Part shown: positions 18,581-27,475 of the stretch, piece after piece
Numbering within the stretch: the first letter of the stretch is position 1
Layout: the number at the start of each line of letters is the position of its first letter
The notes under the pieces: generated by a model
What the model saw: the letters and a program-made list of their open reading frames with translations, nothing else
Databases searched by the model: none
Told to the model about the DNA's origin: nothing
Position numbers and translations under genes: made by a program
Assembly (NCBI GenBank): GCA_020444165.1
Contig: JAHLLK010000031.1
Coordinates: forward strand, 1-57,790
Reading direction: 5' to 3'
DNA: 57,790 nucleotides
Source: Deltaproteobacteria bacterium
Lineage (GTDB): Bacteria > Desulfobacterota > Desulfarculia > Desulfarculales > Desulfarculaceae

Positions 18581-21403
18581 TTACGGCAGGTCTTGGCCCA
18601 CCGTCTGAGGTGGAGCCAGCCGCTGGCTGCCGTCAGCCCGGCGCCAGGCCAGATCCAGCCGGCCGTCGCCATCGAACTCCCCCACTCCCGCCAGGCTGGC
18701 CCCTTCCGGCGCGCGTCCCACCACCGGCCGGGCGGTCACCGTGGCGCCCGTCAAGAGCCAGAACGACACCTCCCGGGTGATGGGGTTCCACCACACCAGG
18801 TCCGGGCCGCCGTCGCCGTCCAAGTCCCTGACTTCAAAGATGCGCCAGTTCCGGTCGCTCAAGGTTCCCAGGTCCAGGGTCTCCCGGGGTCCAGTGGCGT
18901 CCATAAGGGCCAGGCTCACCCGCCCGGTGGCCGGGTCGGCCCAGACCAGGTCGTCCACGCCGTCGCCGTCAAAGTCCCGCCGGGGGATGAGCCCGGAGGC
19001 CGCGCTACCCAGCTCCCCGCTGAGGCCGGTAAAGGTGGCCAGGTTGGCCGCCAGGCTGTCACCGCTCACCGACGCCGTAGCGTTCAGGCTCCCGGCCTTG
19101 GCACCGGACTGGGTTGTGGTCAGAGCCTGCCAGGCCGGGAGGGAAGCCAAGCTCACCCCCGCCTGCCCGGCCGCGTCCCGCAGGAGGGCGGAGTCCGGGC
19201 TCACCGGGTCGGCTTCCGCGGCGTATCTGGCCCCCACGGTCAGGCTATTGTAGGCCCAGCCCAGGCTGGTGTGCTGCTGCCAGGGCGGGATGTTGGCCAC
19301 CACCCAGGCCGCCTCGGAGGCGCTCTTGGTGTAGAGGTGGGTGCCGATGGTGGGGTGGTAAAGGTGGAACACCTCCGTGGCGTCGGCGGGCGCCGCGTCG
19401 GCCGAGGTGAAGAGATAGCCCTCGTCCCGCTCGAAATTCCAGCCCGCGGCCACCAGGGCGTCCCGCTCGGCGTTGCTCTTGGTGTAGTAGTGCCGCCCGG
19501 AATTGGGATTATAGAGCCGGTGCAGGGCCACGGTGCCCGGGGCCTGCTCGGCCGACATGTAGAACAGCTTGGCCGGGTTGGTGGACTCGTTCTGATAGCC
19601 CGCGGCCACCGCGTTGTTGAACTCGGCCAGCCGGGTGGTGAAGAAGTGGTATTGCAGGGCCACGTTGTAGGCCCGGTACATGGTCCGCCGGGTGCTGACC
19701 GCATATTGGACGTTGTCCACCCAGCCGGCGTCCGACCCCGCCGCCCCGGTCCCGTCTTTGACGTATTGCCAGCGGAGCGTGTGGTTGCCGGCGGTCAGGC
19801 TCGCGGTCACCAAGGTCCAGTCCTGCTCGCCGGAGATGCGGCCGGGTTGGCGCACCCCGTCCAGGTAGAACTCCAGATAGTCGGCATCCGCCTGACTGGA
19901 GACCTTCCAGTAGAAGGCCAACAGCCCCGGGCCGGCCATGGTGGTTTCCATCCAGGAGCTTTGCCCATCGCCCACCACCCCGCTCCGGGCTGCGTCGCCG
20001 GCGCTCTGGGAGGTAGCCAGGGTGGGCGCCCAGAACCCGTCGTCACCGGTCATGATATCCAACCCGAGGTTGTCCACCGCCTCTTCCAGGAAGGGGCCGT
20101 TGACAAAGACATCCGCTTTGCCGTTGGTGTCGTCCGCAACCAAGTTGGTGGCGTCGGAATCGAAGGTCACGTGGCCGGCATAGGCGGCGATCATCGCAAA
20201 GCGGCTGGTGCCATCGGCCTCCTGGCCCGTGTTGCTCAGGCTGGCCCGGAATATGGCCCCGCTGGCCAGGTTCCGCACGAAAATGTCCGCCACCCCGTTG
20301 GTGTCATCCGCCACCAGGTTGGTGGCTTCGGACTCGAAGGTCACCAGCCCGGCCGTGGCGTCCAGGCTGGGCGAGAAAATGTCCGCGTTTCCCTGGCCGC
20401 CGTCATGGGTCAGGCTCACCCGGCTGATGGTTCCGCTAACCCGGTCATGCAGGAAGATGTCGGAAAAGCCGTTGGTGTCAGCGGTCACCAGGTTGGTGGC
20501 GAACGAGCCAAAGGCCACGTAGCGGCCGTCCGGGGTCATGAACGGCATTACGCTGGTGCCGTCGGCCTCGCTCCCATCGCTGGCCTGGCTGATCCGGCTG
20601 GTGCCGGGGGTTTCCGTGTCCCGCTCGAATATGTTGACCCCGGGGTTGGAGGCTGCCTCCAGCAGGTTGGTGGCAACAGAGGTGAACACGTTGTAGCGGC
20701 CGTCAGCCGAACTCATGGGAGAGGCCATGCCGGTCAGCAGGCAAGGATTGTTGGCCGTCACCCCCGCGGTGCTCTGGTCCAGCAAGGTGGTGGTCCGGGT
20801 CTGGGTGTCGTAGCGATAGGCGTGGAAAAACGGTAAGGTCACGGAGCCGGCCAGATTGGTGGCCTGGGAATAAAAGGTGACGTAGCGGCCGTTGCCCGTG
20901 AGGTTGGAGGCCATGCTGCTGCCGTTGGGATCGCCCCCGGTGGTGTTCAGGCTCACGCGGACGGTGGTGCCGGCCGAGATATCCCGGAGGAAGATATCGC
21001 GCTCGGCGTTGGTGTCATCCGTGACCAGATTGTCGGCGTCGGATTCGAAGACCACGTAGCGGCCGTCGTCGGAAATCGCGGCGAAGCCGCTATTGAGGTT
21101 GCCGGGGATGCCCGCGCTGGACACGCTCACCATGATGGTCTGACCCGTGAGCAGATCCCGGCGGAAAACGTCTATCCAGCCATTGGTGTCGCCCGCCACC
21201 AGGTTAGTGGCGTCGGAGATGAAAACCACATAGCGGCCGTCGCCGGAAATGCGGGAATACATGCAGGAGCCGTCGGCTTGGGCGCCGTCGTTGGCCAGGC
21301 TGGCCCGCACGGCCTGGCGGGCCGGGGCCGGGGACGGCGCGGCCAGGCCGCCCAGGGCAAAGGCCAAACTGAGCAGCATTACTGCGGCTTTCATGCGGGC
21401 CAT
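18581..21403 (-). CDS. array gene D: secreted propeller / jelly-roll / DUF5648 / FG-GAP protein
   Basis: 940 residues from ATG 21403 with GGGAGGTG upstream. Signal peptide, then mature RQAVRAS. Seven blades end in VNGPFLEEAVD near 436. The jelly-roll-like domain (LLAFYWKVSSQADADYLEFY) is followed by MYRAYN near 575, three DUF5648 repeats and FG-GAP repeats from about 810. Two blocks match gene E exactly: 18738-18981 (FG-GAP part) and 19167-19744 (DUF5648 part). A 324-base core (19248-19571) is also common to B, C and E. Only 50 bases separate its stop from the start of C, so the two are probably cotranscribed. Its leader resembles those of A and E. Confidence 0.88.
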   Translation of the reverse strand: MARMKAAVMLLSLAFALGGLAAPSPAPARQAVRASLANDGAQADGSCMYSRISGDGRYVVFISDATNLVAGDTNGWIDVFRRDLLTGQTIMVSVSSAGIPGNLNSGFAAISDDGRYVVFESDADNLVTDDTNAERDIFLRDISAGTTVRVSLNTTGGDPNGSSMASNLTGNGRYVTFYSQATNLAGSVTLPFFHAYRYDTQTRTTTLLDQSTAGVTANNPCLLTGMASPMSSADGRYNVFTSVATNLLEAASNPGVNIFERDTETPGTSRISQASDGSEADGTSVMPFMTPDGRYVAFGSFATNLVTADTNGFSDIFLHDRVSGTISRVSLTHDGGQGNADIFSPSLDATAGLVTFESEATNLVADDTNGVADIFVRNLASGAIFRASLSNTGQEADGTSRFAMIAAYAGHVTFDSDATNLVADDTNGKADVFVNGPFLEEAVDNLGLDIMTGDDGFWAPTLATSQSAGDAARSGVVGDGQSSWMETTMAGPGLLAFYWKVSSQADADYLEFYLDGVRQPGRISGEQDWTLVTASLTAGNHTLRWQYVKDGTGAAGSDAGWVDNVQYAVSTRRTMYRAYNVALQYHFFTTRLAEFNNAVAAGYQNESTNPAKLFYMSAEQAPGTVALHRLYNPNSGRHYYTKSNAERDALVAAGWNFERDEGYLFTSADAAPADATEVFHLYHPTIGTHLYTKSASEAAWVVANIPPWQQHTSLGWAYNSLTVGARYAAEADPVSPDSALLRDAAGQAGVSLASLPAWQALTTTQSGAKAGSLNATASVSGDSLAANLATFTGLSGELGSAASGLIPRRDFDGDGVDDLVWADPATGRVSLALMDATGPRETLDLGTLSDRNWRIFEVRDLDGDGGPDLVWWNPITREVSFWLLTGATVTARPVVGRAPEGASLAGVGEFDGDGRLDLAWRRADGSQRLAPPQTVGQDLP

Positions 21404-21578
21404 GGCGCACCTCCCGGTCGGTTGGTTATAAAAACCCTCCGGCGCCCAGGGTCGAACCCGGACGCCCGGAGCCGGGGCAGATTCACGCCGCTCGTCTCCT
21501 CCACCCCCCGGTTGGAGGCGCGAGAGAATTCTATCTTGTCATAAAAACGCCTGACCTTGGCTGGTGTTTTCCCTGGGC

Positions 21579-24389
21579 CTAGCGCGGCGCGGCCAGCCGC
21601 AGGCTCCCGTCCGCCGCCCGCCAGGCCAGCTCCACCCGGCCGTCGCCGTTATAGTCCCCCGCCCCGGCCAAAGTGCAGCCCGGGGGCGCGTGGCCCTTCA
21701 TCGGCCGGGAGGTAACCGTGGCGCCCGTCAAGAGCCAGAACGACACCTCCCGGGTGATGGGGTTCCACCACACCAGGTCCGGGCCGCCGTCGCCGTCCAA
21801 GTCCCTGACTTCAAAGATGCGCCAGTTCCGGTCGCTCAAGGTTCCCAGGTCCAGGGTCTCCCGGGGTCCAGTGGCGTCCATAAGGGCCAGGCTCACCCGC
21901 CCGGTGGCCGGGTCGGCCCAGACCAGGTCGTCCACGCCGTCGCCGTCAAAGTCCCGCCAGGCCTGCACCTGGCCGGTGGCCGCGGGGTCGCTGAGGCCCA
22001 AGGGCTGGGCCTCCCCGTCCAGGCCCAGTTCCCCGGCCAGCCAAGCTGCGCTGTCCGACGCACTGTCCGTCGCGCTGGCCAAGGTGGCGCCGTTCTGGCC
22101 GCCGGCCAGGGCCGACCAGGCCGGGAGCCGGGTCAGGTCCACCCCGGCCTGGCCGGCCGCGTCCCGCAGGAGGGCGGAGTCCGGGCTCACCGGGTCGGCT
22201 TCCGCGGCGTATCTGGCCCCCACGGTCAGGCTATTGTAGGCCCAGCCCAGGCTGGTGTGCTGCTGCCAGGGCGGGATGTTGGCCACCACCCAGGCCGCCT
22301 CGGAGGCGCTCTTGGTGTAGAGGTGGGTGCCGATGGTGGGGTGGTAAAGGTGGAACACCTCCGTGGCGTCGGCGGGCGCCGCGTCGGCCGAGGTGAAGAG
22401 ATAGCCCTCGTCCCGCTCGAAATTCCAGCCCGCGGCCACCAGGGCGTCCCGCTCGGCGTTGCTCTTGGTGTAGTAGTGCCGCCCGGAATTGGGATTATAG
22501 AGCCGGTGCAGGGCCACGGTGCCCGGGGCCTGCTCGGCCGACATGTAGAACAGCTTGGCCGGGTTGGTGGACTCGTTCTGATAGCCCGCGGCCACCGCGT
22601 TGTTGAACTCGGCCAGCCGGGTGGTGAAGAAGTGGTATTGCAGGGCCACGTTGTAGGCCCGGTACATGGTCCGCCGGGTGCTGACCGCATATTGGACGTT
22701 GTCCACCCAGCCGGCGTCCGACCCCGCCGCGCCCGCGGCGTCCTTGACATACACCCAAAACAGGGAATGGTCGCCTCCGGGCAGGCTGATGGTCTGGTGC
22801 GTCCAAGCCACATTTCCGGATATGGGCCCCGCCAGCGCCTTCCCGCCGGAAATCAAAGCCAAGACGTCCGAGCCGGCCTGGCTGGAAACCCTCCACCAAA
22901 AAGACAGCACCCCCGGGCCGGTGACGTTGAGCTTCATCCAGGTGGCTTCGCCGTCGGTTATCTTGCCCGCTTGGGCCGAGCTGATGCCCGTCTGGGGGGA
23001 CCAATCGCTTACCTGCCAGGCGCCCGTGACCGTGGTGAAAAGCTCCAGGCCGCCCAGTTCCACCGCTTCCTCCAAGAAGGGTCCATTGACGAAGATGTCG
23101 GTCACGCCGTTGGTGTCGCCGGACACCAGATTGCTGGCGTCGGACTGGAAGGCCACGTAAGTGGAATTTGCCGCCATAATGGGCAGGGCGCTGTCGCCGT
23201 CGGATTCCAGGCCCACGTTGTTCGCGCTGGCGCGGATAATGACGCCGCTCTGGAGGTCGCGCACGAAAACGTCCCAGGCCGCGTTGGTGTCGCCGAGGAC
23301 CAAATTGGTGGCATCCGCCTGAAAGGCGACCAGGCTCGCGCTGGAGTTCAGCGTGGCCAACGCACAGTCCCCGTCGGCCTGGGCGCCGTCGTGGGCCAGG
23401 TTCACCCGGCTGAGGAGGCCGGTCACGCGGTCGTGCAGAAATATGTCGATACTACCGTTGGTGTCGCCCGCCACCAGGTTGTCGGCCGCGCTTCCAAAGG
23501 ATACGTAGCGGCCGTCCCGGGACAGGAAGGGTTCCAAGCAAGAGGAGTTGGCTTCGGTCCCGTCGTTGGCCACGCTGGCCCGGATGGTTTGCGGGGTTTG
23601 CCTGTCCCGCACGAAAACGTCCCAATCGAGGTTGGTGTCACCGGTCACCAGGTTGGTGGCAAAGGAGCTGAAGGCGCTGTAACGGCCGTCGGAGGAGCTG
23701 ACGGGCGGATACGTGGAAAAAAAAGCACAGAAATTGTTCCCCTCATCGCCAGCGGTGTTGCGGCTCAGCAAGGCGGTGGTCCGGGTCTGGGTGTCGTAAA
23801 GATAGGTTTGCTCCAGACCGCTGGAACCACCGGGAATAAGGTTTTTGGCCCTGGAATAGTAGGTGATGTAGCGGCCGTCGCCGGTTATGCTGGACAAGAC
23901 ACTGTTATCGTCGGCGTCGCCCCCGGTGGGGTTCACGCTCACCCGGACGGTGGTGCCGGCCGAGATATCCCGCAGGAAGATGTCCTGGTTGGCGTTGCCG
24001 TCGCCTGCTACCAGGTTGGTGGCGGATGAGTCGAACACCACGTAGCGGCCGTCGTCGGAAATCCCGCCTCTCAGGCTGAGGCCGTTGGACTCACCGCCCG
24101 CGTTGGGCACGCTCACCCGAATGGTTTGGCCCGTGATGAGGTCCCGGCGGAATATATCGCTCGCGCCGTTGGCGTCACCCGTCACCAGGTTGCTGGCCGA
24201 GGAGGTGAAGACCACATAGCGGCCGTCGCCGGAAATTTGCGAGTAGGAGCTCGTGTTGTCGGCCTGGGCGCCGTCGGTGGCCACACTGGCCCGCACGGTC
24301 TGGCGGGCTGGGGCCGTGGGCGGCGCAGCCAGGCTTCCCAAGCAGACTGCGAGAAAAAAAAGCGCGAAAACCGATCTCTTACCTGCCAT
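21579..24389 (-). CDS. array gene E: secreted propeller / jelly-roll / DUF5648 / FG-GAP protein
   Basis: 936 residues. The frame is open upstream to 24518, but ATG 24389 begins a clean signal peptide (MAGKRSVFALFFLAVCLGSL..) with mature RQTVRAS and GGAGGTG upstream. Seven blades end at VNGPFLEEAVE near 434. The jelly-roll-like domain (SFWWRVSSQAGSDVLALISG) precedes MYRAYN near 574, DUF5648 repeats and FG-GAP repeats from about 812. The linker before FG-GAP (DSAAWLAGELGLDGEAQPLG) is like that of F and G, while the DUF5648 part is that of D, so the gene is a visible chimera of two lineages. The last residues are RLAAPR. Confidence 0.88.
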   Translation of the reverse strand: MAGKRSVFALFFLAVCLGSLAAPPTAPARQTVRASVATDGAQADNTSSYSQISGDGRYVVFTSSASNLVTGDANGASDIFRRDLITGQTIRVSVPNAGGESNGLSLRGGISDDGRYVVFDSSATNLVAGDGNANQDIFLRDISAGTTVRVSVNPTGGDADDNSVLSSITGDGRYITYYSRAKNLIPGGSSGLEQTYLYDTQTRTTALLSRNTAGDEGNNFCAFFSTYPPVSSSDGRYSAFSSFATNLVTGDTNLDWDVFVRDRQTPQTIRASVANDGTEANSSCLEPFLSRDGRYVSFGSAADNLVAGDTNGSIDIFLHDRVTGLLSRVNLAHDGAQADGDCALATLNSSASLVAFQADATNLVLGDTNAAWDVFVRDLQSGVIIRASANNVGLESDGDSALPIMAANSTYVAFQSDASNLVSGDTNGVTDIFVNGPFLEEAVELGGLELFTTVTGAWQVSDWSPQTGISSAQAGKITDGEATWMKLNVTGPGVLSFWWRVSSQAGSDVLALISGGKALAGPISGNVAWTHQTISLPGGDHSLFWVYVKDAAGAAGSDAGWVDNVQYAVSTRRTMYRAYNVALQYHFFTTRLAEFNNAVAAGYQNESTNPAKLFYMSAEQAPGTVALHRLYNPNSGRHYYTKSNAERDALVAAGWNFERDEGYLFTSADAAPADATEVFHLYHPTIGTHLYTKSASEAAWVVANIPPWQQHTSLGWAYNSLTVGARYAAEADPVSPDSALLRDAAGQAGVDLTRLPAWSALAGGQNGATLASATDSASDSAAWLAGELGLDGEAQPLGLSDPAATGQVQAWRDFDGDGVDDLVWADPATGRVSLALMDATGPRETLDLGTLSDRNWRIFEVRDLDGDGGPDLVWWNPITREVSFWLLTGATVTSRPMKGHAPPGCTLAGAGDYNGDGRVELAWRAADGSLRLAAPR

Positions 24390-24554
24390 GGCGCACCTCC
24401 GGCCGGCTGCAGAAAAGACAACCCGGCAACCGGAGGCGATCCCCGGAAGCCTCAAGCCGGGGCAGGCTGACCCCGTGCGGCCCCCCTCCGCACAGGTGCA
24501 AGAAGCATTTTCAGCCAAGCGCCTGCCAGGGTGGGATGGAGCATCTCCCCCCGG

Positions 24555-27377
24555 TCAGCGCGCCGTTACGGAACTGAACGCGCCGTTTCCCCTCCGCCAG
24601 GCCAGATCCAGCCGGCCGTCGCCATCGAAATCCCCCACTCCCGCCAGGCTGGCCCCTTCCGGCGCGCATCCCACCACCGGCTGGGCGGTCACCGTGGCGC
24701 CCGTCAAGAGCCAGAAGGCCGCCTCCCGGGTGCCCGGGTTCCACCACACGATATCCGGCCCACCGTCGCCGTTGACATCGGCCACGTCGAAGATGACCCA
24801 GTTGCGGTCGGCCAAATCGCCCAGGCCGATCACCTTCCCGGGGCCGGTGGCGCCCATGAGGGTAAGGGTCACCCGCCCCGTGGCCGGGTCGGCCCAGACC
24901 AGGTCGTCGGCGCCATCGCCGTCAAAGTCCCGCCAGGCCTGCACTCGACCGGCGGCCGTGGGGTCGCGGAGGGCCAAGGGCGCGGCTTCCCCGCCCAGGC
25001 CCAGCTCGCCGGCCAGCCAAGCTGCGCGGTTGGGTGCACTATCCGCCGCGCTGGTGGAGGTAGCGCCGGTCTTGGCTCCGGTCTGATCCCCCAGGAGGGC
25101 CTGCCAGGCCGCGAGCGAGGCCAGGTCCACCCCCATCTGCCCGGCCGCGGCCCTGAGAAGGCTGGAATCGGGCGACACGGTATTTTCCGCCGCCACGCGC
25201 GCCCCCACGGTCAGGCTGTTGTAGGCCCAGCCCAGGCTGGTCTGCTGCTCCCAGGGCGGCAGGTTGGTCACCACCCAGGCTGCCTCAAAGGCGTTCTTGG
25301 TGTAGAGGTGGGTGCCGATGGTGGGGTGATACAGCCGGAACACCTCCACGGTGTCCGCCGGGGCCACGTCGGCCGCGGTGAAGATGTAGCCCTCGTCCCG
25401 CTCGAAGTTCCAGCCCGCGGCCACCAGGGCGTCCCGCTCGCCGTTGTTCTTGGTGTAGTAGTGCCGCCCCGAGTTGGGGTTGTAGAGCCGGTGCAGGGCC
25501 ACGGTGCCCGGGGCCTGCTCCTGGGACACGTAGAACAGCTTGGCCGGGTCGCCCGATTCGTCCTGGTAACCCGCGGCCACCGCGTTGTTGAACTCAGCCT
25601 GCTTGATGGTGAAAAAATGATATTGGAGGGTTGCGTTGTAGGCCCGGTACATGGTCCGCCGGGTGCTGACGCCCCACTGGATGTTGTCCACCCAGCCCGC
25701 GTCCGACCCGGCCGAGCCGGCGGCGTCCTTGACATAGGCCCAGATCAGCCAGTGGGCGCCCGGTTCCACGCTCATGACTTGGTGGGTCCAGTCCACCGTG
25801 CCGGAGATGTCAGCTATCGAGGTGGGCGCCAAGTTATCGACGAACTTGAGCTTGTCCGAGCCGGCCTGGCTGGAGACCTTCCACCAGAATGAAATCACCC
25901 CCGGCCCCGTGACGTTGATCCAAAACAGGGAAGTGTTACTGTCTCCCATGGCGGCGGAACGGGCCGAGGTGACGCCGGTGTGGGAGGGGGCGTTGGACAC
26001 CCGGAAGGCATTGGTCAGGCCGGTGCGCATGTCCAGGTTGGTGTTGTCCGTGGCGTCTTCCAGGAAGGGGCCGTTGACAAACACGTCATTGAATCCGTTG
26101 GTGTCGCCGGCCACCAGATTGGTGGCCGCGGAGATGAAGGCCACGTAGGTGGAGTTGGCCGCGACGCGGCCGAAGGTGCTGGCGCCGTCGCCTTCGGCAT
26201 AGGCGTTGTTCACGCTGGCCCGAGTGACCTCCCCGGTGCTCCGGTTCTTGATGAATACATCGTTGGCGGCATTGGTGTCACCCGTCACCAGATTGGTGGC
26301 CGAGGAGTCAAAGGCCACCAGATTCCCGTCGGCCGAGATATCCGGGTAAAAGCAGTCGCGATCCGGCTCGGTGCCGTCGGCTGCCTGGCTGGCCCGGTAC
26401 ACCTCTCCGGTAAGGCGGTCCTTTACGAAGATATCCATGTGGGCGTTGGTGTCGCCGGCCAGCAGGTTGGTGGCGCTGCTATAGAAAGTCACATAGCGGC
26501 CGTCCGGGGTCATGCGGGCCTCGACCGAGAGGCCGTTGGCTTCCGTGCCATCGGCGGCCACGCTGACCCGGGAGGTCTGCCCGGTTTGGGTGTCCTTGAC
26601 GAACACGTCCCAAACCCCGTTGGTGTCGTCCGCCACCAAATTGGTGGCGATGGAGGAGAGGCAGGTGTAGCGGCCATCGCTGGTGAGGGTGGGGCCGGTG
26701 AAAAACTCGTAGGAGTCCCCATCGCCCTCCACCCCGGCCGAATCGCTGCTGGCCAGCACATTGCCGGGGTTCACCCGGTCATACGAATAGGCCTGTTGCT
26801 TGCCGCCGGTGCCGCCAGCGATCAGGTTGGTGGCCAAACTATAGAAAGCCACAAAACGGCCGTCGCCGGTCAGCCCGGGTATATGGCAGAGGAAATTGGG
26901 ATCACCACCGGCCTCGCTGTAGCTGATGCGGGTGGTGGTGCCGAGGGTCATATCCCGGATGAAGATGTCCCTGACGCCGTTGGCGTCGCCACCTGCCACC
27001 AAGTTGGTGGCAGTACTGTCGAAGGCCACGTAGCGGCCGTCGTCGCTGGGGCTGGCCATGTCGCTGGCCCCATTGGCTTCCGCCTCGACGTCGGTGACGC
27101 TGGCCCGGCTTATCTTATGGGAGCGCAGGTCGAAACGGAAAACGTCCCAGGCGGCGTTGGTGTCCCCGGCCACCAGGTTCGACGCCGCGGAAGTGAAGAA
27201 CACGTAGCGACCGTCGGCGGAAAGCCGCGGGCGGTAACTTTGGCCGTTGGCCTCCGCGCCAGTGCCGCTCACGCTGGCCCGCACGGTCTGGCGGGCCCAG
27301 GCCGGCGAAGAGGGACTCCCCCAATACGCGACCAGAGCGGCCAAGAGGAGGTAGTAGGATAATTTTCTGCCACACAC
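24555..27377 (-). CDS. array gene F: secreted propeller / jelly-roll / DUF5648 / FG-GAP protein
   Basis: 940 residues from GTG 27377, preceded by AGGAGGTGCCTC. Signal peptide MCGRKLSYYLLLAALVAYWG.., mature RQTVRAS. Seven blades end at VNGPFLEDATD near 433, then a jelly-roll-like domain with DAGWVDN, MYRAYN near 576, DUF5648 repeats (YHFFTIKQAEFNNAVAAGYQ, LYNPNSGRHYYTKNN, LYHPTIGTHLYTKNA) and FG-GAP repeats from about 815. The 1063 bases at 24606-25668 appear identical to G at 27542-28604 with no gap, so the whole DUF5648 plus FG-GAP half is duplicated or converted while the propeller halves differ clearly. Confidence 0.88.
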   Translation of the reverse strand: MCGRKLSYYLLLAALVAYWGSPSSPAWARQTVRASVSGTGAEANGQSYRPRLSADGRYVFFTSAASNLVAGDTNAAWDVFRFDLRSHKISRASVTDVEAEANGASDMASPSDDGRYVAFDSTATNLVAGGDANGVRDIFIRDMTLGTTTRISYSEAGGDPNFLCHIPGLTGDGRFVAFYSLATNLIAGGTGGKQQAYSYDRVNPGNVLASSDSAGVEGDGDSYEFFTGPTLTSDGRYTCLSSIATNLVADDTNGVWDVFVKDTQTGQTSRVSVAADGTEANGLSVEARMTPDGRYVTFYSSATNLLAGDTNAHMDIFVKDRLTGEVYRASQAADGTEPDRDCFYPDISADGNLVAFDSSATNLVTGDTNAANDVFIKNRSTGEVTRASVNNAYAEGDGASTFGRVAANSTYVAFISAATNLVAGDTNGFNDVFVNGPFLEDATDNTNLDMRTGLTNAFRVSNAPSHTGVTSARSAAMGDSNTSLFWINVTGPGVISFWWKVSSQAGSDKLKFVDNLAPTSIADISGTVDWTHQVMSVEPGAHWLIWAYVKDAAGSAGSDAGWVDNIQWGVSTRRTMYRAYNATLQYHFFTIKQAEFNNAVAAGYQDESGDPAKLFYVSQEQAPGTVALHRLYNPNSGRHYYTKNNGERDALVAAGWNFERDEGYIFTAADVAPADTVEVFRLYHPTIGTHLYTKNAFEAAWVVTNLPPWEQQTSLGWAYNSLTVGARVAAENTVSPDSSLLRAAAGQMGVDLASLAAWQALLGDQTGAKTGATSTSAADSAPNRAAWLAGELGLGGEAAPLALRDPTAAGRVQAWRDFDGDGADDLVWADPATGRVTLTLMGATGPGKVIGLGDLADRNWVIFDVADVNGDGGPDIVWWNPGTREAAFWLLTGATVTAQPVVGCAPEGASLAGVGDFDGDGRLDLAWRRGNGAFSSVTAR

Positions 27378-27475
27378 GAGGCACCTCCTGGTCTTTGGTT
27401 CGTCCCCCCGAACCGGCCGGACCGCCGGGGCCGGGCAAGGCCGGCCGCACGCCCCGCCGCAAAATCAGCAGGTCG

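Noticed and set aside
21564..24029. Long plus-strand open frames opposite the array (also 27395-30250, 12704-14704, 15969-18113 and others)
   Set aside because: They run antisense to clear array genes, are rich in Gly/His/Val/Gln in repeating patterns that mirror the repeats on the other strand, and have no domain signature. High GC and periodic coding on one strand keep the other frame open.
24490..24530. Sigma-54-like GG-N10-GC match upstream of array gene E
   Set aside because: The -12 part is TGGC rather than TTGC, and such matches are common by chance in DNA this rich in G and C.
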